IMG/VR virus record: IMGVR_UViG_3300037137_000344
Span: 1-22,347 of that record
Direction: 5' to 3' (one strand)
DNA length: 22,347 bases
Origin: a virus
Positions 1 through 6,667 of this stretch are shown here, piece by piece. Below the pieces are notes generated by a model that did not search any database, was not told where the DNA came from, and worked only from the letters and a program-made list of their open reading frames with translations. The first letter of the stretch is position 1, and the number at the start of each line of letters is the position of its first letter. The position numbers and the translations under genes are program-made.

Positions 1-1276
1 CTCTACGACAGGAACAACCCTAACGATACAGGCTACTTCAGCCGGGACATGGGGTAATTACCTATCAATTGAAATCGTTCCTGTTCCTACCAGTGGGGTA
101 CAAACAGCTTTCAATTTGAATGTTTATGAAAATGGATTCTATGTTGAAGGGTACAAGAATCTTGTACTAACTCCATTAACCATTTCAGATCCTCTAGCTC
201 CCGGACTAGAAATTGACAACCCGGCTTATGTAGAGAATGCTATTAATGAGGTTTCTCCTCGTATTACGGTTACAAATGCAACAGACAATGTTCTATTTCC
301 ACAGTCTACTGGATTGAATCCTCGTTATGGCCTTAATGACGGATCAAATGGATCTCCCCCAACTGGAACATCAGATCCTTCTCTATATATTGGAGTTAAT
401 ACTTCTACAGAGAAGTCAGGTCTTCAGTTCTTCCGTAATCCAGAAGAAATGGATATCAACTTGATTGCTGTACCCGGTATTTCTGATGCCGCAGTAATCA
501 ATGAAATGATTGATATCTGTCAGACCCGTGGTGATGCAATGTGCATCGTTGATCCTCCTCTTGGTAAGAGACCACAGGATGTAGTTGACTTTGTTAATGG
601 TACTGGTGAATACGTAACAGATCACGCAGCCTTAAACTCATCTTATGCCGCTATTTATTGGCCGTGGCTTCAGATCTACGATCCAGTAAACAAGAAGAAA
701 GTATGGACACCCCCATCAGGTCATATTGCCAACGTCTATGCCTATACAGACCTTGTTTCTGACCCGTGGATTGCTCCAGCCGGTCTAACCCGTGGACATT
801 TAACAACTCCTTTACGTGGAGAATATAATCCAACGGCAGGAGAAAGAGATCTTCTATATCTAAATAATATCAATCCAATTGCGACATTTGTTCGTGACGG
901 ATTGAACGTATTTGGTCAGAAGACTCTACAGCGTAAGCCTTCTTCTCTAGACAGAGTTAACGTTCGAAGAATGATGCTTTATCTTGAGAAGGTTGTTGCT
1001 ACGGCTGCTCGTCAGCTTCTATTTGAGCCTGATGATCAGGTTACGTGGCTATCATTCGTTAACTTGGTTGAGCCGTTCATGCAGGCCGTCAAGGACCGTA
1101 GAGGGCTTATTGACTTCCAAGTTCGTTGTGACGCTACAACAAATACCCCAGATGTTGTTGACCGTAATGAAATGAGAGCTATTATATTCTTGAAGCCAAC
1201 GAAGGCTGCTGAATTCATTCAGATTGACTTCGTATTGACGGCACAGGGAGCCAATTTCAACGAGTTAGTGTTCTAA
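1..1276 (+). CDS. Tail sheath protein, 5'-truncated by the window edge
   Basis: The reading frame is open from base 2 with no stop, so the gene starts upstream; 424 residues are visible. Known role of the family: the contractile sheath surrounds the tail tube and shortens to drive it into the host. Near the left edge the translated frame has the motif AGTWGNYLSIEI, typical of the sheath domain that follows the N-terminal part. The last ~80 residues (WLSFVNLVEPF, then FLKPTKAAEFIQIDFV) match the conserved C-terminal sheath domain that links subunits along the tube. The TTG at 116 is internal and not a real start. Arginine is mostly CGT here, unlike the AGA-rich genes downstream, which fits a highly expressed structural gene. 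T4 gp18 is about 660 residues, so roughly a third may be missing. The family call is secure. Confidence 0.96.
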   Translation, partial: STTGTTLTIQATSAGTWGNYLSIEIVPVPTSGVQTAFNLNVYENGFYVEGYKNLVLTPLTISDPLAPGLEIDNPAYVENAINEVSPRITVTNATDNVLFPQSTGLNPRYGLNDGSNGSPPTGTSDPSLYIGVNTSTEKSGLQFFRNPEEMDINLIAVPGISDAAVINEMIDICQTRGDAMCIVDPPLGKRPQDVVDFVNGTGEYVTDHAALNSSYAAIYWPWLQIYDPVNKKKVWTPPSGHIANVYAYTDLVSDPWIAPAGLTRGHLTTPLRGEYNPTAGERDLLYLNNINPIATFVRDGLNVFGQKTLQRKPSSLDRVNVRRMMLYLEKVVATAARQLLFEPDDQVTWLSFVNLVEPFMQAVKDRRGLIDFQVRCDATTNTPDVVDRNEMRAIIFLKPTKAAEFIQIDFVLTAQGANFNELVF

Positions 1277-1289
1277 TTGGAGCTAGCTC

Positions 1290-1661
1290 ATGAACAGAGA
1301 AATTGTATATTATGTACCCGGTGTAGAGTACGTATCTAAACAAAAGCATTTGTTATTTTTACAGAAGAATGGATTTGATATATCTAGAGTAAATACTTTA
1401 GATAATCTATCTCATAAAATTGGTTTAGCAAATCCAGTTGCTGTAATCTTAAATGATGAGACTTTAATCCCGGAGATATTACCTTCAATTGATTTTACTC
1501 CAATTATTGTTCTTTCAAAGAGTCCGAAAAATATCGTAGAAGTAACATCAACTTTTCCCCCAGATATGAAAAATCTGGTATTTTTTAGGACTGAAACAGA
1601 TCCAATTGATACTGTAGTAGAAACTGTTAGGTTGATTCTAGACATGAAATCAGGAGACTAA
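1290..1661 (+). CDS. Small protein with a degenerate receiver-like (CheY-type) fold, function unknown
   Basis: The 123-residue product lies between sheath and tube, 13 bases after the sheath stop, with GGAG at 1279-1282 seven bases before ATG. I do not recognise a tail family. The order of hydrophobic strands and helices resembles a response-regulator receiver: strand EIVYYV, helix QKHLLFLQKNG, strand FDISRV, strand PVAVILND, strand TPIIVLSKS, strand NLVFFRT, final helix DTVVETVRLIL. The TPIIVLS segment is very like the receiver's fourth strand. The phosphorylation chemistry looks lost: the N-terminal acidic pair is absent, the phospho-acceptor position reads N-D, and the position of the conserved lysine is arginine. 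It could be a structural or chaperone protein that merely shares this alpha/beta pattern. The CDS is secure; the fold is an inference by eye. Confidence 0.85.
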   Translation: MNREIVYYVPGVEYVSKQKHLLFLQKNGFDISRVNTLDNLSHKIGLANPVAVILNDETLIPEILPSIDFTPIIVLSKSPKNIVEVTSTFPPDMKNLVFFRTETDPIDTVVETVRLILDMKSGD

Positions 1662-1663
1662 TT

Positions 1664-2176
1664 ATGGCATATAACATGACGGCGGGCCATTTGGCCCCGG
1701 CAGGCGGAGGGTTCGAACCGCAGCGTGTATTTAACTGGGTTCTAATTCTGCCCGGTGTAGATGATCCCGAACTTATCAGATTGGCCTGTGAGCGAGTTCA
1801 ATTACCTCGCCTAAGCACAGCCGTCATGCATCTTCGCTTCATGAACGAAGACGTTAAGGTATCCGGCGGAGCGTCTGTTGACAGCAACACGGTTGTTGTT
1901 AGAGACTTCGTTGATCGTAAGGTACTTGCTACGTTGAATGCATGGATGGAACAGGTCCACGATCCGGCGACAGGTAACATTGGTTATGCTGCTACATATA
2001 AGAAGCAGGCTACTGTACAGTTGCTGGACCCAATGGGCGAAGTAAAAAGACAGGCTACCGCAAAAGGTATCTGGCCTTCAAGTATGAACTTTACTGACCT
2101 TGATTATAATGCCGATACAGGTGAAGTTAAGATTACTCTTGTTCTACAAGTTGATAAGTGGAAACTAGAACTGTAA
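1664..2176 (+). CDS. Tail tube protein, T4 gp19-like
   Basis: This 170-residue protein has the size and pattern of the gp19/Hcp-like tube family, whose hexameric rings stack into the conduit for DNA inside the sheath. Visible family features are an N-terminal FNWVLILPGVDDPEL segment, a middle strand-rich part with VVVRDFVDRKVLATLNAWMEQ, and the C-terminal TADTGEV-like turn (residues NADTGEVKITLVLQVDKW), which is characteristic of tube subunits. AGGAG at 1652-1656 lies seven bases before ATG. It follows the small receiver-like gene by two bases and thus sits in the classical sheath-tube pair with one gene inserted between. The first ~70 bases of the coding region are clearly richer in G+C than the surroundings. 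Confidence 0.95.
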   Translation: MAYNMTAGHLAPAGGGFEPQRVFNWVLILPGVDDPELIRLACERVQLPRLSTAVMHLRFMNEDVKVSGGASVDSNTVVVRDFVDRKVLATLNAWMEQVHDPATGNIGYAATYKKQATVQLLDPMGEVKRQATAKGIWPSSMNFTDLDYNADTGEVKITLVLQVDKWKLEL

Positions 2177-2186
2177 GGCATTAAAA

Positions 2187-3281
2187 ATGGCAAAGAAAAA
2201 AGGCATGATCCCGCTTAGTGCTCATTTGAGTGCTGAACGGACTAGGCACGAGTTAACACAACGGAACGCTAATTTACTAGCTTCACCTAGTCTTAATGCT
2301 CCCGGAGCAGTAACTACTACTGGAGCTACAGGAATAGTTGTAAATCCGGATAAAGAAGCCAAGGTGCCTGCTGTTAATATCCCCGGTATAGTTCATACTA
2401 CAAATGTAGTTCAAACAGCAAAAAAGACAGGAAAAGATATAGCTACGGTAAAAGCCGATTTAGCTCCTTTCGCTCCTCCTCCTCCAACAGCAGATTCTCC
2501 TGTTACTTCTCCTCCTCCTCTAGTACAGGGGCAAGTCCCAAGAGGAGTAGGTTCTGATGTTGAGACTCTTGCCTTTAGAGGAAAGACGGATATAAACAAG
2601 GGTAGAGGTGGGATTGGCGGGTTTGGGAGGGGGATGTCTATAGTAACAAAGCTAAAACAGGCCCCAAATAAAGGCCCTATTGCTGTTCCCGGAAAAACTA
2701 TTGATCCTACTCTTGGAAAAGAAAGACTGGACTTACAAAGAAAAGACGCAGTAGCAGCAGAAAAAGAAGCAAAAAGAGGAGAAACTCTTAGAGCCAAAGT
2801 GGCGTCTGTTCCAAAAACAAGCATTGGTGGAGCAGGGCAGAAGTTTCCTTCCGCAGCATCACAAGAACCTGTTGCTCCTACTGTTACTGATACCACAGTT
2901 CCTCAAGTTGACATTCCAGTAAGAGTTACACCTACTTTTGGTATTGCTGGAGGAGATCTTGGCGGTGGGAGAAAAACGGCGGGTATTATACAATACCAAA
3001 ATAGAAAAGAAAAAGATGAAAACATGATAACCAGATTAACTGGTTATGTAATGGCCTTATATGAAAGAGATTTTTCTCAGGGTCAGCGTAAAAAATTAGC
3101 TAAGAAAGGATCTGCTATGAAAGATGGCAGTTTTCCTATATCAAATGAAAAAGATTTAAAGAATGCGGAACGCGCAATAGGGCGTGCCCATCCTAGTAAA
3201 AGAGCAAAAGTAAGAGCGCATATTCGTAAGAGAGCCGCCGCTTTAGGTGTAAGCTTAAAGGGCACTTCTTTCGAAGCGTAA
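2187..3281 (+). CDS. Pro/Ala-rich phage protein with a basic C-terminal domain (DUF6582-like)
   Basis: This 364-residue protein has no known enzyme motif. The N-terminus is basic (MAKKKG) and followed by a helix-prone start. Residues ~40-290 are low complexity, rich in Pro, Ala, Gly, Thr and Lys, with runs such as PPPPT and PPPL, and look unfolded. Residues ~296-358 form a compact basic domain with the motif GSAMKDGSFPI, then NEKDLKNAERAIGRAHPSKR and HIRKRAAALG. That pattern is familiar from phage head and protease-associated proteins (DUF6582 type). A role as a virion decoration, linker or assembly factor is possible but unproven. Weak Shine-Dalgarno TAAGG overlaps the preceding stop (2174-2178). 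This is the last gene before the only long gap in the window. Confidence 0.8.
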   Translation: MAKKKGMIPLSAHLSAERTRHELTQRNANLLASPSLNAPGAVTTTGATGIVVNPDKEAKVPAVNIPGIVHTTNVVQTAKKTGKDIATVKADLAPFAPPPPTADSPVTSPPPLVQGQVPRGVGSDVETLAFRGKTDINKGRGGIGGFGRGMSIVTKLKQAPNKGPIAVPGKTIDPTLGKERLDLQRKDAVAAEKEAKRGETLRAKVASVPKTSIGGAGQKFPSAASQEPVAPTVTDTTVPQVDIPVRVTPTFGIAGGDLGGGRKTAGIIQYQNRKEKDENMITRLTGYVMALYERDFSQGQRKKLAKKGSAMKDGSFPISNEKDLKNAERAIGRAHPSKRAKVRAHIRKRAAALGVSLKGTSFEA

Positions 3282-3380
3282 TAGTATATAAGCCTAGTAT
3301 AAAACTGTAGAGAAACTCTTATTTTTCACATTTAGTGTAGTTGCACAACAGGCTTACTTTGTGACTAAAAGGAGTTTCCT
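3282..3380 (+). promoter_or_regulatory. Intergenic leader with crossing complementary segments; possible RNA control element or promoter
   Basis: This 99-base gap is the only sizeable non-coding stretch. TAAGCCT (3289-3295) is complementary to AGGCTTA (3350-3356), and GAAACTC (3312-3318) is complementary to GAGTTTC (3372-3378). The second pair would cover part of the ribosome binding site of the next gene. The order of the four arms is interleaved, so they form either a pseudoknot or two competing hairpins. An AT-rich TATAAAA at 3298-3304 could be a phage late promoter -10 element, but no consensus is established here. Function is an inference. Confidence 0.35.
3367..3374 (+). promoter_or_regulatory. 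Strong ribosome binding site AAAAGGAG
   Basis: AAAAGGAG lies six bases before the ATG at 3381 and is the best Shine-Dalgarno match in the window. Its 3' half is part of the GAGTTTC arm that can pair with upstream GAAACTC (3312-3318). Confidence 0.75.
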
Positions 3381-4220
3381 ATGGTGAAACAAGATTCAGC
3401 AAACCGACTTACCCTAGACGATTTATCAACCCTCCTACCAAAACCCGTTAGTGCCTTGGTAGAACTTCCCTCACTAGGGAATTTCTATGATCCAAGTCTG
3501 CTTAATGAAGGTAAAGTAGAGGTTTTTCCAATTACAGCTAGAGAAGAAAAACTTATAGCTGGAATGCAGGGAGGAATGGAAGACCTTATGGATCTTTTGC
3601 TTCCCCGTTGCATGAAAACCTCCATACCTCCGGGTGAACTATTAGTTACCGACAAGTTCTATCTATTGATAGCTTTGAGAGCTAATAGCTACGGCGAAGA
3701 ATATTCTGTACAGCTTACATGTCCGAGTTGTGAAACTACGGGTAAATATTCCCTTATGTTGCTGACAGACTTGGAAGTAAAGAAATCCAAGCCTACTGAT
3801 GCAGAACCTTTCTATGCAGCTTTACCAGAATCAAAACTAAGAATTGGTTTCCGTCTTACCCGTGGTAAGGATGTAAGAGCCGTAAAGAACTATGTAGATG
3901 GTCAGGCCAGCAAGGGTATTGCTTCAGAGGGAGACTCTGGATACATCTTCCGCTTGGCTAGACAGATTGTATCTGTGAACGGCAAGGGGTTAGATATGTT
4001 AACAGCTTTGGAACTAGTCAGTAGACTGGTTGCCAAGGATTGTGCTGTTCTAAAGAACGCCTATGAGAAGGCAACCCCCGGAATTACTACATCTTTTACC
4101 AAGAAGTGTACTTCTTGTGGAAAAAAGATTGCATCGGAGTTACCGCTTACAGCGGAATTCTTTCGTCCTAACTACGGAACAGAAGAAGGAACTGATGGAG
4201 AAACAACTCTTCTTGATTAA
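3381..4220 (+). CDS. T4-type baseplate protein (gp26-like family) with paired CxxC motifs
   Basis: This 279-residue protein fits the T4 baseplate protein family (PF12322, phage gp26-like), a hub or hub-assembly component; members are usually 200-290 residues. Visible features are an N-terminal VELPSLGNFYDPS segment, the ITAREEKLI motif (residues 51-59), the DKFYLLIALRANSYGEEY segment (91-108), and two CxxC knuckles, C114/C117 and C243/C246, that could jointly bind a zinc ion. The C-terminus is acidic. Start ATG 3381 follows a strong AAAAGGAG. Its 3' end overlaps the next gene by 26 bases. The location directly before the tape measure is where tail-assembly chaperones often sit, so an assembly role is also possible. 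Confidence 0.82.
   Translation: MVKQDSANRLTLDDLSTLLPKPVSALVELPSLGNFYDPSLLNEGKVEVFPITAREEKLIAGMQGGMEDLMDLLLPRCMKTSIPPGELLVTDKFYLLIALRANSYGEEYSVQLTCPSCETTGKYSLMLLTDLEVKKSKPTDAEPFYAALPESKLRIGFRLTRGKDVRAVKNYVDGQASKGIASEGDSGYIFRLARQIVSVNGKGLDMLTALELVSRLVAKDCAVLKNAYEKATPGITTSFTKKCTSCGKKIASELPLTAEFFRPNYGTEEGTDGETTLLD
4186..4190 (+). promoter_or_regulatory. Internal ribosome binding site AAGGA for the overlapping small gene
   Basis: AAGGA inside the gp26-like gene lies four bases before ATG 4195. It supports the short start at 4195 rather than the upstream in-frame ATG at 4063, whose preceding peptide is Leu/Arg/Pro-rich and looks like an out-of-frame translation of the overlapping gene. Confidence 0.55.
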
Positions 4221-4338
4221 AAGAGGGGGGTTTGGCTATCAAGATGTAGATACAATGCCAATATATGAGCTTAATTGGTATTATGAAACACTATCAAAAG
4301 CACTAAAGGATGCAGAAGAACCACCAATAGAAGAATAA
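4195..4338 (+). CDS. Small overlapping tail-assembly-type protein (47 aa)
   Basis: Starting at ATG 4195 the frame encodes 47 residues, MEKQLFLIKRGGFGYQDV followed by DTMPIYELNWYYETL and an acidic tail. It overlaps the end of the gp26-like gene by 26 bases in the +1 frame and ends two bases before the tape-measure ATG. Short proteins with a glycine-phenylalanine turn and an MPI..E..WY segment are common just after gp26-like genes in myophages, where they are thought to help tail or baseplate assembly; gp51 of T4 is a functional parallel, not a demonstrated homologue. No slippery sequence for fusion to the upstream product is evident, so it is annotated as separately initiated and translationally coupled. 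Confidence 0.65.
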   Translation: MEKQLFLIKRGGFGYQDVDTMPIYELNWYYETLSKALKDAEEPPIEE

Positions 4339-4339
4339 T

Positions 4340-6667
4340 ATGGCTAATAAAAATCCTCTTGAATCAGTAATGGGCTTTACAGTGTCTGCGGATGTAACGC
4401 AGGCTCTGGGTGAGTTTGATAAGCTAAATTCAAAAATTAAGGAAAGTGAAGACAATGTTAAATCATTAACGGCGTCTATGAATTCTTTTGAGGGTGCCGG
4501 AAAATCTTTTACTGATGGTATGTTGAGTATTTTTGGTAAAATAGCCTCTGTAATTGAGATGGTTATTTTGGCTCCTGCCAAACTTGATAATTTTATGGGA
4601 GTAATGAACCAAAGAATTACAATGATTGGTGGGGAACTTGAGAGATATCGTAGTATAGTTACTTCTATCCACGAAACGGCCCTAGGCATCAGCGTTGAAG
4701 ATAAAAATAGGTTAATGGCAGGCTTCGTAGGGGGAGCTACAGGAGCAGAAAAATATGGGGCTGGAGCAGAAGGTAGAGCAGCCGGATATGCGGCGGGTGG
4801 CGCTCAACTTATGCGTGGTATGGGATTATCGGCTGAGACTTCTGGCGAAGTTCTTACTTCTCTAAGAAAGAATGTTGGTCTTGTTTCTGCTGAAATGTCC
4901 AATTATTCCAAGCAGCTTTCTGCTATCGGAAGAACTTCCAATATGACTTCTGCGGAACTTGCCAAGCAAGTTAAGAACTCTATTGGACTGGCCCGAGCAT
5001 ACGGATTAGCCGGTAAAGGTGGTCAAGAGTTTATCCTAACTAACATGCGTATATCTTCAGCAGTAAGTCAAATGGGACTTAATGTTGAAGCTACGATGAA
5101 GAAACTTCACGAAGTTTCTACTGGTTCTGAAGAAGGTCTTATCCAGTCCTTGCTAATGGGCTTCCAGCCGGGAGATACTGAAGGTGCTTTGGGTGGCTTC
5201 CAGAACATGGCTAAGTTTATATCTGGAAGAGCAGCCGGTACTGGACAGGCCGAACCTTATTTGATAAGACAAATGGCTGATCAATTAGGAATGAAGCAGT
5301 TTAGTGTAGAAGATATTAAGAAGATGGCAGAGGGTATTGCTGTTGAGGGTGAAAAAGGTGATACTACTCAGAAAGATATGGTAAGCTTGTTAGGAGATAT
5401 AAAAAAGGCCCTTACTGATCCTCAATTAGCTAAAGAAAGTCCATATAATACAGCAGCAAACTTAGTTAATGATATGATTGGTAAACTTACTGCGTGGCTA
5501 GAAAATACTTTTAAGCCCCTTCTTGATGAATTAAAGGGGTGGTTGGTTAAGTTTACTACTGAATTAGTTCCAACTCTCAATGGTTGGGTTGAAAAGTTTA
5601 AAGATTTCTTTGGAGAAGGTATTGATTCTTTGAAGGGCCTTGCAATAGCTGTTGGTGGAACAATGATTGCCCTTTCTTTAGCAAAAAAGGGTATTGAATT
5701 TTTAATAACTAAAGCCTTTGGATTGGCGGGAAAGGCTGTAAGTGGCGCAGCAGGGGGATTAGGAGGGCTAATACCTAAACCAACTCTTCTTCCCGGTATT
5801 CCTGCCGGGACTGGACTAGCAGCAACGATGGGGACTTCTGTTTCGGCGTTGCCGCTAGGAACTATTTTACTTTCTGCTACTGCCGCTTTTCTAGGTGGTG
5901 CAGCAGTAGGTCTTTTGATAGACTGGCTTACAGACAAAGTTCCGTTCATAAAGAAAGCAAAAGAATGGATTTCCGATAAAGCGGTTGATTTTTTGCCTGA
6001 TTCTATAACGGGAGGAAAGGCTAAAACTGATAAAGAAAAATTTAGTGGAACTACAACTGCCAAATATGAAGGTAAAAATGCGGCAGAAATTAGAGCAATG
6101 AGGTTGCAGAAAACAGGAACTCCAGAATTGTCCACTGAAATTCTAAAAGGTATTGATATAGCTAAGAGAGAAGGTTTTGGTGGAGCTAAGTTTACTACAA
6201 CCGAGGGGACACACAAAGAAGGTAGTCAGCACCCTCTTGGCAAGGCTTTTGATGTAGGAACAAAAGGATTCTCAGCTACTCAGGTTGCTGAACTTAAAAA
6301 GAAACTAGAAAAAGAAGTTGAGGGACTTAAGGTAATTGATGAAACGGATGTAAAGAAAGGACAAGCCGGAGGATATGGAAAAGACTGGTCTGGTCCTCAT
6401 CTACACGCTCAATTGGTCAAAACAGCAGAGGATGCTTCAAAAACAGCCGTAGCTGCCCTGACGCCTGCTCAAAAGGCCAAGGTTGCTCCTGCTTCTTCCG
6501 CAATGTCTCTTACTAGTGTAGCTGATATAGAGAGCCATAGACTATTGAGTAATGTACATGGAGCCTTAGTTAAATTGACTGATTATATGATTCATGGTGG
6601 TACTTCAACAGCAAGTAATAATGAAGGTTCAAGTTCTGATAATCTTGCTGCTCAATGGAGTTCATAA
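4340..6667 (+). CDS. Tail tape measure protein with embedded M15/LAS-type zinc peptidase
   Basis: At 775 residues this is the tape measure by position and composition: a long helical, Ala/Gly-rich protein that sets tail length and leaves the tube at injection. N-terminal residues ~20-110 are helix-rich. Hydrophobic stretches near 434-449 and 505-528 could insert in a membrane. Residues ~597-694 form a peptidase-like domain: residues 629-638 (SQHPLGKAFD) match the SxHxxGxAxD signature of M15 D-Ala-D-Ala or endolysin-type peptidases, with H631 and D638 as probable zinc ligands, and GPHLHAQL (H687, H689) supplies the HxH pair of LAS enzymes. A glutamate in the usual place before HxH is not seen; D682 may replace it. 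It would cut cell-wall peptides during entry. Translation is probably coupled to the preceding gene. Confidence 0.88.
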   Translation: MANKNPLESVMGFTVSADVTQALGEFDKLNSKIKESEDNVKSLTASMNSFEGAGKSFTDGMLSIFGKIASVIEMVILAPAKLDNFMGVMNQRITMIGGELERYRSIVTSIHETALGISVEDKNRLMAGFVGGATGAEKYGAGAEGRAAGYAAGGAQLMRGMGLSAETSGEVLTSLRKNVGLVSAEMSNYSKQLSAIGRTSNMTSAELAKQVKNSIGLARAYGLAGKGGQEFILTNMRISSAVSQMGLNVEATMKKLHEVSTGSEEGLIQSLLMGFQPGDTEGALGGFQNMAKFISGRAAGTGQAEPYLIRQMADQLGMKQFSVEDIKKMAEGIAVEGEKGDTTQKDMVSLLGDIKKALTDPQLAKESPYNTAANLVNDMIGKLTAWLENTFKPLLDELKGWLVKFTTELVPTLNGWVEKFKDFFGEGIDSLKGLAIAVGGTMIALSLAKKGIEFLITKAFGLAGKAVSGAAGGLGGLIPKPTLLPGIPAGTGLAATMGTSVSALPLGTILLSATAAFLGGAAVGLLIDWLTDKVPFIKKAKEWISDKAVDFLPDSITGGKAKTDKEKFSGTTTAKYEGKNAAEIRAMRLQKTGTPELSTEILKGIDIAKREGFGGAKFTTTEGTHKEGSQHPLGKAFDVGTKGFSATQVAELKKKLEKEVEGLKVIDETDVKKGQAGGYGKDWSGPHLHAQLVKTAEDASKTAVAALTPAQKAKVAPASSAMSLTSVADIESHRLLSNVHGALVKLTDYMIHGGTSTASNNEGSSSDNLAAQWSS
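6657..6660 (+). promoter_or_regulatory. Ribosome binding site GGAG deciding the start at 6667
   Basis: GGAG at the end of the tape-measure gene lies six bases before ATG 6667, which shares its A with the stop TAA (6665-6667). The in-frame ATG at 6655 has no such site upstream, so 6667 is preferred. Confidence 0.65.

Noticed and set aside
2411-2896. 161-codon minus-strand open frame
   Set aside because: It is opposite the Pro/Ala-rich low-complexity part of the + strand gene, which leaves the reverse strand free of stops by composition.
3309-3326. Rho-independent terminator AGAG-AAA-CTCT followed by ATTTTT
   Set aside because: The stem is only four base pairs and A/T-rich around it; too weak to call.
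4063-4194. Upstream ATG extending the small gene to 91 codons
   Set aside because: The extra peptide is Arg/Leu/Pro-rich and looks like out-of-frame reading of the gp26-like gene; ATG 4195 has AAGGA at a good distance.
4195-4230. Programmed frameshift joining the gp26-like protein to the 47-residue frame
   Set aside because: A +1 or -2 shift would be needed before the stop at 4218 and I see no slippery sequence there; the G run (4225-4230) lies after the stop.
5422-6216. 264-codon minus-strand open frame opposite the tape measure
   Set aside because: It mirrors the biased codons of the + strand gene, its product is Pro/Ser/Ala-rich without family features, and no ribosome binding site or neighbours support it.
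6655-6666. ATG 6655 as start of the CIS-tube-like gene
   Set aside because: It has no Shine-Dalgarno, while ATG 6667 has GGAG six bases upstream and shares TAATG like the neighbouring genes.
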